Shown here piece by piece: positions 8,681 to 15,139 of a stretch of 64,000 nt of DNA. Position 1 is the first letter of the stretch; every line of letters begins with the position of its first letter. Origin of the DNA: an uncultured Flavobacteriales bacterium (GTDB taxonomy: Bacteria; Bacteroidota; Bacteroidia; Flavobacteriales_G; Salibacteraceae); contig CALSPD010000002.1 in the NCBI GenBank assembly GCA_943788145.1, positions 1-64,000 on the forward strand. Direction: 5' to 3'. The translations under genes and the position numbers were made by a program. The notes under the pieces were generated by a model. The model made no database searches, had not been told where the DNA came from, and saw only the letters and a program-made list of their open reading frames with translations.

Positions 8681-9985
8681 ATGAATCGAGCATTTCTTGT
8701 GTTTCTCTTGCTGTCAAATTTGGCGCATACCGGGTTTAGTCAAAGCAGCTATAAAAACGTATTGATTTACGAGCAGTCCGCGTTGGGATATGCGCCTTGC
8801 GAGCCAAGCATTGCTATCAGTAAAAGCGACCCGGCCTATATGGTCGGTGGTGCCGTCTTGAAATATGTCTTCATTTCGTCTGATTCGGGAAAAACTTGGA
8901 AAGCGGACAAAATGAAATCGAGGCATGGCGTTTATGGCGACCCATGTCTATTGTCCGACAATAGCGGCAAGTTTTATTATTTCCATTTGAGCGACCCAAG
9001 TGGTCGCGGATGGGCGAGTCCAAAACTGCTCGATCGTATCGTTTGCCAATATTCCACTTCAAACGGCAAGCGCTGGTCGAGAGGAAGCTCCATTGGATTC
9101 AACCACCCGAAGGATCAAGACAAAGAATGGGTTTGCTATGATCCAATCAACGACAGGCTGATTGCAACCTGGACGCAATTTGACACATACAACGATGCCA
9201 GCCCTAGCTGCGAATCAAACATTCTCCTTTCTACGAGCAAAACGGGCAAGCAATGGAGTGAAGCAGCGACCTTATCAACTGTTCCTGGAAATTGTATTGA
9301 CGACAGTCGAACGGCCGAAGGCGCAACATCAGATGTGGACAATGAGGGAAACATTTATACGGCTTGGAGCATGAATGGGAAAATCCGCGTGGTTATCGGA
9401 TATACAGATCGAGCCAGTGGCCAAATAACCGGATATTCTGATGAAATTGTTGCCGTTGAATCCTTGGCCGATTGGGACTTTAACATTCCCGGGCTAGGCA
9501 GAGCGAACGGTATGCCCATCATAAAATGCGACCGCTCGAACGGGTCAAATCGCGGGACGCTCTACATCAATTGGGCCGATCAACGCAATGGAACGGACGA
9601 CACAGACATTTGGATGATTAAATCTACCGACAAAGGCGTGAGCTGGTCTTTACCGACTCGAGTAAATGACGATGCGTCAGGCAAGCATCAATTCTTCACT
9701 TGGATGGATCTTGATCAAAGCACCGGGTATATATACACCATCTTTTACGACAGAAGGAATTACAGCGATAATCAAACCGATGTTTATTTGGCTGTAAGCC
9801 GAGATGGCGGCAATAGCTTCCAAAACGAGCGCATAAGTCAAAAGCCATTTACAGCTCCGGGCTTTGGATTCTTTGGCGACTACAATAACATTTCCGTAGT
9901 GAACGGAGTTGTGCGGCCCATTTGGACACACTATGAAAATGGAAAACAAAGCATTTGGACAGCATTAATTAATGACTTCGATTAA
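8681..9985 (+). CDS. Secreted BNR/Asp-box repeat protein (sialidase-like propeller)
   Basis: 434 residues from the ATG at 8681; a longer frame opening at 8648 starts inside the terminator and is rejected. A signal peptide (MNRAFLVFLLLSNLAHTGFSQ) is followed by a beta-propeller with Asp-box motifs: SSDSGKTWKA, STSNGKRWSR, STSKTGKQWSE, STDKGVSWSL and SRDGGNSFQN. This is the fold of sialidases and many other exoglycosidase-like or binding proteins. I could not identify the sialidase Arg triad or FRIP motif, so substrate and activity are open. It has no T9SS C-terminal domain, so the protein may stay in the periplasm or be a lipid-independent secreted factor. It probably has its own promoter. Confidence 0.88.
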   Translation: MNRAFLVFLLLSNLAHTGFSQSSYKNVLIYEQSALGYAPCEPSIAISKSDPAYMVGGAVLKYVFISSDSGKTWKADKMKSRHGVYGDPCLLSDNSGKFYYFHLSDPSGRGWASPKLLDRIVCQYSTSNGKRWSRGSSIGFNHPKDQDKEWVCYDPINDRLIATWTQFDTYNDASPSCESNILLSTSKTGKQWSEAATLSTVPGNCIDDSRTAEGATSDVDNEGNIYTAWSMNGKIRVVIGYTDRASGQITGYSDEIVAVESLADWDFNIPGLGRANGMPIIKCDRSNGSNRGTLYINWADQRNGTDDTDIWMIKSTDKGVSWSLPTRVNDDASGKHQFFTWMDLDQSTGYIYTIFYDRRNYSDNQTDVYLAVSRDGGNSFQNERISQKPFTAPGFGFFGDYNNISVVNGVVRPIWTHYENGKQSIWTALINDFD

Positions 9986-10021
9986 TGAAACTTTCAATTA
10001 TTTTCGCGCACTCAATTCACC

Positions 10022-10070
10022 TGCCCAGGTGGTCCCAACTAATAGTCGGGATAAACTCCACCACTGGGCA
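10022..10070. other. Hairpin containing a copy of the tRNA-Leu 5' end
   Basis: TGCCCAG-GTGG at 10022-10032 can pair with CCAC-CACTGGGCA at 10058-10070, enclosing a smaller TCCC/GGGA stem. The ten bases GCCCAGGTGG at 10023-10032 are identical to the first ten bases of the tRNA-Leu gene 60 bases downstream, so this looks like a fragment of a second tRNA copy. Confidence 0.5.
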
Positions 10071-10082
10071 ATTGAAATGAAC

Positions 10083-10164
10083 GCCCAGGTGGCGGAATTG
10101 GTAGACGCGCTGGTCTCAAACACCAGTTTCTTCGGAAGTACCGGTTCGACCCCGGTCCTGGGTA
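10083..10164 (+). tRNA. tRNA-Leu (anticodon CAA)
   Basis: A class II tRNA that folds completely. The acceptor GCCCAGG (10083-10089) pairs with CCTGGGT (10157-10163, a G-U pair at the end), with discriminator A. The anticodon stem CTGGT/ACCAG encloses the loop CTCAAAC, anticodon CAA, reading UUG. There is a long variable arm closed by a UUCG loop, and a T arm ACCGG-TTCGACC-CCGGT at 10140-10156. CCA is not encoded, as is common in this phylum. It is followed after about 20 bases by an intrinsic terminator. Confidence 0.95.
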
Positions 10165-10184
10165 CGAGTGCAACGAGTGCACAG

Positions 10185-10214
10185 AAAGGCTAGCCGTGAG
10201 GCTGGCCTTTTTTT
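10185..10214 (+). terminator. Intrinsic terminator of tRNA-Leu
   Basis: AAAGGCTAGCC at 10185-10195, a GTGA loop, and GGCTGGCCTTT at 10200-10210 (one wobble pair), followed by T residues. Confidence 0.88.
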
Positions 10215-10301
10215 GTTTGGGACAAACAAATCAAGGGGAGAGGTTTATGCCGCTGTATTTTTTCAAGGGATGTAAGGCCGTAGAAAAAAACAAGCGGTAA
10301 A

Positions 10302-10315
10302 CCCGGTCCTGGGTA
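10302..10315 (+). other. tRNA-Leu 3'-end fragment, copy 2
   Basis: CCCGGTCCTGGGTA is a 14-base exact match to the last 14 bases of the tRNA-Leu gene (10151-10164), covering half of the T stem, the acceptor strand and the discriminator. No tRNA body precedes it. A terminator follows within 10 bases, as in the intact gene. Confidence 0.7.
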
Positions 10316-10321
10316 AATTTG

Positions 10322-10353
10322 AAAAAAGACTCACTGAAAAGTGGGTCTTTTTT
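10322..10353 (+). terminator. Second tandem intrinsic terminator
   Basis: AAAAAAGACTCACT at 10322-10335, a GAAA loop, and AGTGGGTCTTTTTT at 10340-10353 (one wobble). It follows the second tRNA-Leu fragment and has no gene of its own. Confidence 0.85.
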
Positions 10354-10426
10354 GTTATTTGTTCCGTCTTGAAATAAGGTGATACAAATTCCACAATTAA
10401 TGAAAATATCCTACTTCTGAGAAACT

Positions 10427-10470
10427 AGTACCGGTTCGTCCCGATAGCTATCGGGACCGGTCCTGGGTAC
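10427..10470 (+). other. tRNA-Leu 3'-end fragment, copy 3, with a palindrome in its T loop
   Basis: AGTACCGGTTCG at 10427-10438 matches 10137-10148 of the tRNA gene, and CCGGTCCTGGGTAC at 10457-10470 matches 10152-10165. Between them, in the T loop, sits the perfect 18-bp palindrome TCCCGATAGCTATCGGGA (10439-10456). The fragment thus keeps the T arm and acceptor 3' strand but carries a hairpin-forming insertion. Confidence 0.7.
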
Positions 10471-10481
10471 ATTTAAAAATT

Positions 10482-10510
10482 AAGGCTTGCCTATCGGTAA
10501 GCCTTTTTTT
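10482..10510 (+). terminator. Third tandem intrinsic terminator
   Basis: AAGGCTTGCC at 10482-10491, a TATC loop, and GGTAAGCCTT at 10496-10505 (one wobble), followed by a T run. It follows the third tRNA-Leu fragment. From here to the prs promoter (about 10511-10667) I see only a minor hairpin at 10572-10588 and no gene. Confidence 0.85.
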
Positions 10511-10667
10511 ATGTCCTAGCGTTTAAGGGGGAGAGCGCAATCCTCATTATTATCAGGACCAATGTCCGAAGAGTGCTCGCAAAGCACTGCCCTCAAGACT
10601 CTACAGACGTATAGATCGCAACTCTCAGGGCACCTAACATTCCCTTCGAATAAACTACAATATCCCT

Positions 10668-10697
10668 TTTGACAAGCTACTCATTTACTTACATTTG
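10668..10697 (+). promoter_or_regulatory. Bacteroidota-type promoter of prs
   Basis: TTTG at 10668-10671 and TACATTTG at 10690-10697 match the -33 TTTG and -7 TAnnTTTG elements of the phylum's primary sigma factor, with an 18-base spacer. The predicted transcript would start near 10703, about 17 bases before the ATG. Confidence 0.65.
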
Positions 10698-10719
10698 CAC
10701 CCCTTTTTAAGGAAGCGCT

Positions 10720-11652
10720 ATGTCCAAAGAAGTAAAAATTTGTGCCGGTACAGCCACTATGGTTTTGGGAGAGAAAATCGCCCAGAGCTACGGCATCAAT
10801 TTGGCCAACGTAAACATACTGCGGTTTAGCGATGGCGAATTTCAGCCTTCGTTTGAAGAGACGGTGCGCGGTGCCGATGTTTTTATCATCCAAAGCACCA
10901 ATCCTCCTGGCGACAACTTAATGGAGCTATTGCAAATGGTGGATGCTGCGAAACGCGCTTCAGCTAGACACATCATCGCTGTCATGCCTTACTATGGATA
11001 TGCTCGACAAGATCGGAAGGACAAACCGAGGGTTTCCATTGGCGCGAAACTGGTAGCCAACTTGCTTGGAGCTGCTGGAGTTACGCGCATAATGACCATG
11101 GATTTACATGCCGATCAGATTCAAGGATTTTTTGAAGTTCCCGTAGATCACTTGTTTGCATCGAGTATTTTTCTTCCTTATTTGCAAGGCCTGAATTTGC
11201 CTGACCTTGTAATGGCCGCGCCAGACACAGGAGGCACGAAGCGCGCCAATGCTTATGCCAAACACTTGAACTGCGACTTAGCTATTTGCTACAAGCAACG
11301 AAAGGTGGCGAATCAAATTGAATCTATGACGGTGATTGGCGATGTAGAAGGTAAGGACATCGTTATTGTTGATGATCTCATTGACACAGCCGGAACCCTA
11401 ACCAAGTCCGCTACTATGATGATGGAGCAGGGAGCTAAATCCGTTCGAGCCATCATTACGCATCCTGTTTTGAGCGGTCCAGCATACGATAGAATAAATG
11501 ACTCGGTATTGACTGAATTGGTAGTCACAGACACCATTCCGTTGAGGTATGAGTCACCAAAAATAAAAGTACTTAGCGTGGCAGATATTTTTGCGAGCAC
11601 CATGCGAAGTATTGTTAGTTACGAATCAATAAGCTCGCAATTCATTATTTAA
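10720..11652 (+). CDS. prs: Ribose-phosphate pyrophosphokinase
   Basis: Makes PRPP from ribose 5-phosphate and ATP, feeding purine, pyrimidine, His, Trp and NAD synthesis. The 310-residue length is standard. Visible motifs are FSDGEFQPSFEETVRG and PYYGYARQDRKDKPR near the ATP site, the metal/regulatory segment MDLHADQIQGFF, the catalytic flexible loop around CYKQRKVAN, and the PRPP-binding loop IVIVDDLIDTAGTLTKSA. It heads a probable operon with rplY and pth (gaps of 16 and 11 bases), an arrangement I recall from other Flavobacteriia. Confidence 0.97.
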   Translation: MSKEVKICAGTATMVLGEKIAQSYGINLANVNILRFSDGEFQPSFEETVRGADVFIIQSTNPPGDNLMELLQMVDAAKRASARHIIAVMPYYGYARQDRKDKPRVSIGAKLVANLLGAAGVTRIMTMDLHADQIQGFFEVPVDHLFASSIFLPYLQGLNLPDLVMAAPDTGGTKRANAYAKHLNCDLAICYKQRKVANQIESMTVIGDVEGKDIVIVDDLIDTAGTLTKSATMMMEQGAKSVRAIITHPVLSGPAYDRINDSVLTELVVTDTIPLRYESPKIKVLSVADIFASTMRSIVSYESISSQFII

Positions 11653-11668
11653 TTAATCACGAATCGAA

Positions 11669-12295
11669 ATGAAAACGATCGAAATCAATGGACATCTACG
11701 TGAGACATTAGGCACAAAAACAGCCAAACATCTGCGTAGAGAAGGTCAAGTTCCGTGTGTTGTTTATGGAGGTAAAGAGAATTTACACTTCCATGCAGAC
11801 GAACGCGAACTCAACAAACTCATTTACACTCCAAACGTTTATCAAGTAAAATTGAACCTAGACGGTAAGGAGCTTAATGCTGTAATGAGAAACCCAGAGT
11901 ATCACCCGGTAAGCGATAAGCTCATCCACTTAGACTTCATCGAAGTTATAGCAGGAAAGCTTGTTACGATGCGTATTCCAGTTCAACTGGAAGGAACTGC
12001 AATTGGCGTGAAAAACGGAGGTGTTTTAAGACATAACGCAAAGAAACTACTGGTAAGAGGCCTTATCGAAAATATTCCAGACACGATAGAAGTAGAAATC
12101 TCCAAGATGAAAATTGGTACTTCTAAGAAAGTGGGAGAACTCGACATCGCAAACTTGGAAGTGATGGAATCATCAAATCGAGTAATTGTAGCCATTAAAA
12201 CTTCTCGTAAAGCTGTAACTACAGAAGAAGGTGAGGAAGAAGGCGAAGAAGGAGCTGAAGCTGCAGAAGGAGCTGAAGGAGCATCTGAAGAATAG
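11669..12295 (+). CDS. rplY: 50S ribosomal protein L25 (CTC/TL5 form)
   Basis: Binds 5S rRNA in the large subunit. The 208-residue length marks the long general-stress form: an L25 N-terminal domain (MKTIEINGHLRETLGTKTAK, then REGQVPCVVYGG), a TL5-type C-terminal beta domain from about residue 95, and an acidic Glu/Ala/Gly-rich tail of about 25 residues that is probably disordered. It lies between prs and pth. Confidence 0.96.
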   Translation: MKTIEINGHLRETLGTKTAKHLRREGQVPCVVYGGKENLHFHADERELNKLIYTPNVYQVKLNLDGKELNAVMRNPEYHPVSDKLIHLDFIEVIAGKLVTMRIPVQLEGTAIGVKNGGVLRHNAKKLLVRGLIENIPDTIEVEISKMKIGTSKKVGELDIANLEVMESSNRVIVAIKTSRKAVTTEEGEEEGEEGAEAAEGAEGASEE

Positions 12296-12306
12296 GCAAC
12301 ATAGCC

Positions 12307-12870
12307 ATGAAGTATTTAATTGTTGGACTTGGTAATCCTGGCGCGGAATACGCAGATACCCGGCACAACATAGGTTTTAAAGCATTGGACGCACTTGCAA
12401 GTGCGTCCAATGTTGTTTTTAGCCCAGGCAGGTATTCCGACAAATGTGAAATCAAGCACAAAGGGCGAACGTTAATTCTAATCAAACCCATGACCTTCAT
12501 GAATTTGAGTGGAAAGGCGGTCAATTATTGGATGCAGGAGGAAAAAATTCCCATTGATCGAATTCTTGTCATTACCGATGACCTAGCGCTTCCGTTCGGA
12601 AAAATTCGCATCAGAGCAAAAGGCAGTGCTGGCGGTCATAATGGGCTGAAAAATATTCAAGAACTTATAGGAACTCAAGACTATCCGAGGTTGCGGTTTG
12701 GTGTTGGATCAGACTTTTCATCGGGACAACAAGTTCGCTATGTACTTTCTGAATGGAACGAAGAAGAATCTGCGGCAATAACAGAGCGTTTAAAGCTGGT
12801 GCAAGAGGCTGTGCTGACATTCTCAGCAATTGGCTTAGCTCGGACGATGAATATGTTCAATAATCGCTAG
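12307..12870 (+). CDS. pth: Peptidyl-tRNA hydrolase
   Basis: Releases tRNA from peptidyl-tRNA that drops off ribosomes. Its 187 residues include the expected signatures: VGLGNPGAEYADTRHNIGF with the catalytic His (about residue 20), PMTFMNLSGKAV, the Asp in ITDDLALPFGKIRIR, and GSAGGHNGLKNI. It starts 11 bases after rplY and is presumably cotranscribed with it. It contains a perfect 30-bp palindrome (see 12383-12412). The stop is followed by about 160 bases without a gene, apart from a promoter box. Confidence 0.97.
   Translation: MKYLIVGLGNPGAEYADTRHNIGFKALDALASASNVVFSPGRYSDKCEIKHKGRTLILIKPMTFMNLSGKAVNYWMQEEKIPIDRILVITDDLALPFGKIRIRAKGSAGGHNGLKNIQELIGTQDYPRLRFGVGSDFSSGQQVRYVLSEWNEEESAAITERLKLVQEAVLTFSAIGLARTMNMFNNR
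12383..12412. repeat. Perfect 30-bp palindrome inside pth
   Basis: The 15 bases CATTGGACGCACTTG at 12383-12397 are followed directly by their exact reverse complement to 12412. It encodes ALDALASASN, a stretch near the Pth active-site helix, so the symmetry coexists with a conserved protein segment. The RNA would form a hairpin of about 13 bp with a minimal loop. Confidence 0.9.
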
Positions 12871-13005
12871 CAGTCCGCAGAACAGTCTTATCATTGTGAC
12901 TCTTTGCAGTTCTAAATTGATTAGTTTAAACTACATTCTGCATGGCATCCTTTTTACCAACCTAACGTCCTGATAACGAAATACTCGTTCTTAACAAAAG
13001 AGTTA

Positions 13006-13013
13006 TAATTTTG
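13006..13013 (+). promoter_or_regulatory. Putative -7 box upstream of the 13032 gene
   Basis: TAATTTTG matches TAnnTTTG; no clear -33 TTTG is seen at the right distance. It overlaps an in-frame TTG at 13011 and so supports the ATG at 13032 as the true start. Confidence 0.4.
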
Positions 13014-13031
13014 AATTCAATCCAAACGGCA

Positions 13032-13502
13032 ATGAAAAATCTGATCTTAACAAGCTTAATAGCACTTTCTTCCCTAGTTTCTTTATCTCAGGACCCGATT
13101 TATGTTTTCGTTGAAACTGAAGCTCAAAATGGAGCCACGTTGCGAACATTCTATATTGAAGGGAATTATTGCGACAAACTGATTGAGCAGTTTACCGCTG
13201 ATTATGGAACGCCAAACGTTGCAAGTACTGGCATCAAAAAGTGGAATAACGTTAGCATTACTGGCATCGGCACAAGCCTTTCGCTTGAGCTGAACGATGG
13301 TGTTCAAATTTTTGACGGAAGCAACTGGTCACACAGCACGGCCATCAACGCGGCCGATATGGAGTCTAAATTGTATGCCGACCCGTCTCGTGCTCGAAGA
13401 ATGTACATCACAGTCAAGAAAGGCAACAAGAATAAAGTCGATAATGAGGAAAAAGAGGGCATTGTCGTTTCCATGGTAGAAGACATTATTCTGGCCGAAT
13501 AG
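13032..13502 (+). CDS. Hypothetical secreted protein
   Basis: 156 residues from the ATG at 13032, with a clear signal peptide (MKNLILTSLIALSSLVSLSQ). The mature part is small and mixed, with one Cys (NYCDKLIEQF), several Thr/Gly-rich strands and a basic segment (RRMYITVKKGNKNK) near the end. I recognise no family. It lies alone between pth and a methyltransferase gene, which follows after 36 bases and may be cotranscribed. Confidence 0.75.
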   Translation: MKNLILTSLIALSSLVSLSQDPIYVFVETEAQNGATLRTFYIEGNYCDKLIEQFTADYGTPNVASTGIKKWNNVSITGIGTSLSLELNDGVQIFDGSNWSHSTAINAADMESKLYADPSRARRMYITVKKGNKNKVDNEEKEGIVVSMVEDIILAE

Positions 13503-13538
13503 GAATTGACAACTAGGATTTTATCCTAGCCATTTTCA

Positions 13539-14306
13539 GTGAAACAAAAAATAAAGCAACTCAAAATAAAGGCGCTTAAAAAGATCTCAGATCTTTTTGG
13601 CGCCTCTTCTTTTTTCATTCAAGGCCGAATGGATATAGACCCCAAATCCTTGTGGTTCGACCCAGATTTTAACAACCACACAGGCGGGTTTACCATTCAC
13701 AACGACAGTATAAATCGAAGAGAGGTTAATCTCCCTCTTCATGATAGCGTTAGGCGTGACATGCTTACGCTTTTATGCCGGAGTGTTGCGGAACGCAATA
13801 TTTCTGGTGCAATTGCAGAATTGGGGGTGTTTCAAGGTCAAACGGCCCGACTTTTACATTACTACTTCCCCGAACGGAAACTCCTTTTATTTGATACGTT
13901 TCAGGGTTTCGACAAACGAGATGTTGAGGCAGAGCTGGAAACTACCGGATTAAAAACCACCGAGGAACACTTCTCAAATACAGCTGTGGATAGCGTGCGA
14001 AAGCTCATACAACCGCTCAACGACAACATTCAATTCATTCCAGGCTATTTTCCGTCATCCATTCAGGATGCTGAAATTCCATCCGAATTCGCTTTTGTTC
14101 ATATTGATGTTGACCTCTATCAACCAACCTTGGCAGGGTTATCCTACTTTTTTCCAAAGCTTTCACACGGTGGCATCATCGTTATCCACGATTACAATGC
14201 GTGGCCTGGCGTACGAAAGGCCGTTGAAGAGTATTGTTTGACGCAGAGCCTCATTCCTATACCTATGCCGGACAAAAGCGGGTCTTGCATGATCCTAAAA
14301 ACGTGA
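13539..14306 (+). CDS. TylF/MycF-like O-methyltransferase
   Basis: A 255-residue class I SAM-dependent methyltransferase of the macrocin O-methyltransferase type. It shows the SAM-binding ELGVFQGQTARLLHYYFP, then LLLFDTFQGFD, the metal- and substrate-site motif FVHIDVDLYQPTLAGLSYF, and GGIIVIHDYN. Family members methylate sugars of antibiotics or surface polysaccharides; no glycan cluster is nearby, so the substrate is unknown. The start is GTG at 13539. A DUF1569 gene follows after 10 bases, suggesting an operon. Confidence 0.85.
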   Translation: MKQKIKQLKIKALKKISDLFGASSFFIQGRMDIDPKSLWFDPDFNNHTGGFTIHNDSINRREVNLPLHDSVRRDMLTLLCRSVAERNISGAIAELGVFQGQTARLLHYYFPERKLLLFDTFQGFDKRDVEAELETTGLKTTEEHFSNTAVDSVRKLIQPLNDNIQFIPGYFPSSIQDAEIPSEFAFVHIDVDLYQPTLAGLSYFFPKLSHGGIIVIHDYNAWPGVRKAVEEYCLTQSLIPIPMPDKSGSCMILKT

Positions 14307-14316
14307 TTGAACCGAC

Positions 14317-14769
14317 ATGGAAAACATTTACGATCCAAAAAAACTTGAAGCGCTTATTCAACGTATTCAGCAATTAACTCCCGATTCTAAACCACTTTGG
14401 GGTAAAATGACTGTTGCGGAGATGCTAGCACATTCAAGTTTGGTCTTTGAATACAACAATGGTAAACGACAAGCCAAAGTAAACCCGATCATGCGCTTCC
14501 TTTTATCTCCTATGATGAAAGGGGTTATCATCGGCCCTAAGCCTTACAAACGAAACTCGCCCACAGCACCATATTTTAGAATTGCCTCCACCGAGGGGTT
14601 TGAAATCGAAAAAGCACGGCTGATTTCCAATTTAAGCGCCTATTCTAACGAAGGGCCAGAAGTTGCGTCAAGTCGGCAACACGTTTGGCTTGGAAAACTC
14701 TCTTCAGAAGAATGGAGTTGGGCTATGTTCAAGCATTTGGATCATCACTTACAGCAATTTGGCGTTTAA
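14317..14769 (+). CDS. DUF1569 (DinB-like fold) protein
   Basis: 150 residues with the DUF1569 pattern: LTPDSKPLWGKMTVAEMLAHSSLVFEY near the N terminus and a closing FKHLDHHLQQFGV. The DinB-like four-helix fold uses His residues for metal in related proteins, and the AHS and HLDHH positions here fit that. Biological role not established. It is directly followed by a cupin gene after one base. Confidence 0.8.
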   Translation: MENIYDPKKLEALIQRIQQLTPDSKPLWGKMTVAEMLAHSSLVFEYNNGKRQAKVNPIMRFLLSPMMKGVIIGPKPYKRNSPTAPYFRIASTEGFEIEKARLISNLSAYSNEGPEVASSRQHVWLGKLSSEEWSWAMFKHLDHHLQQFGV

Positions 14770-14770
14770 T

Positions 14771-15139
14771 ATGGTACCTAAAAAAATCAATGTCCAAGAA
14801 AAATTTCAACTTTTCTCCGATCATTGGAATCCACGCATTTTAACTGAACTCAATGGACAAGTCGTTAAGGCCGCCAAGTTGAAGGGAGACTTTGTTTGGC
14901 ATGCTCATGAACTAGAGGACGAACTTTTTTATGTGATTTCAGGAAAGCTTGAAATACAGTTTCGCGATGGAACAATCGTTTTAAATGCAGGCGAAATGCT
15001 CACCATTCCGAAAGGAATCGAACACCGGCCGGTAGCTCAGGAGGAAGTTTTAGTACTGCTATTTGAGCCCGCATCCACGGTCAATACTGGAGATCAACCC
15101 CAGTCTGAGTTAACCAAACAAAATCTTGAGCGACTTTAG
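14771..15139 (+). CDS. Small cupin-domain protein
   Basis: 122 residues from the ATG at 14771, one base after the DUF1569 stop. A single cupin barrel has motif 1 VWHAHELEDELFYVISGKLEIQF (His, His and Glu ligands) and motif 2 NAGEMLTIPKGIEHRPVA. Such proteins bind a divalent metal and act as isomerases, dioxygenases or sensors; which applies here cannot be told. Its TAG stop overlaps, tail to tail, the stop of the TonB-dependent receptor gene on the other strand. Confidence 0.85.
   Translation: MVPKKINVQEKFQLFSDHWNPRILTELNGQVVKAAKLKGDFVWHAHELEDELFYVISGKLEIQFRDGTIVLNAGEMLTIPKGIEHRPVAQEEVLVLLFEPASTVNTGDQPQSELTKQNLERL

Noticed and set aside
9972-10193. An open reading frame of 73 codons spanning the tRNA-Leu gene
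   Set aside because: It runs straight through a complete, foldable tRNA and its translation is explained by tRNA sequence; no protein features.
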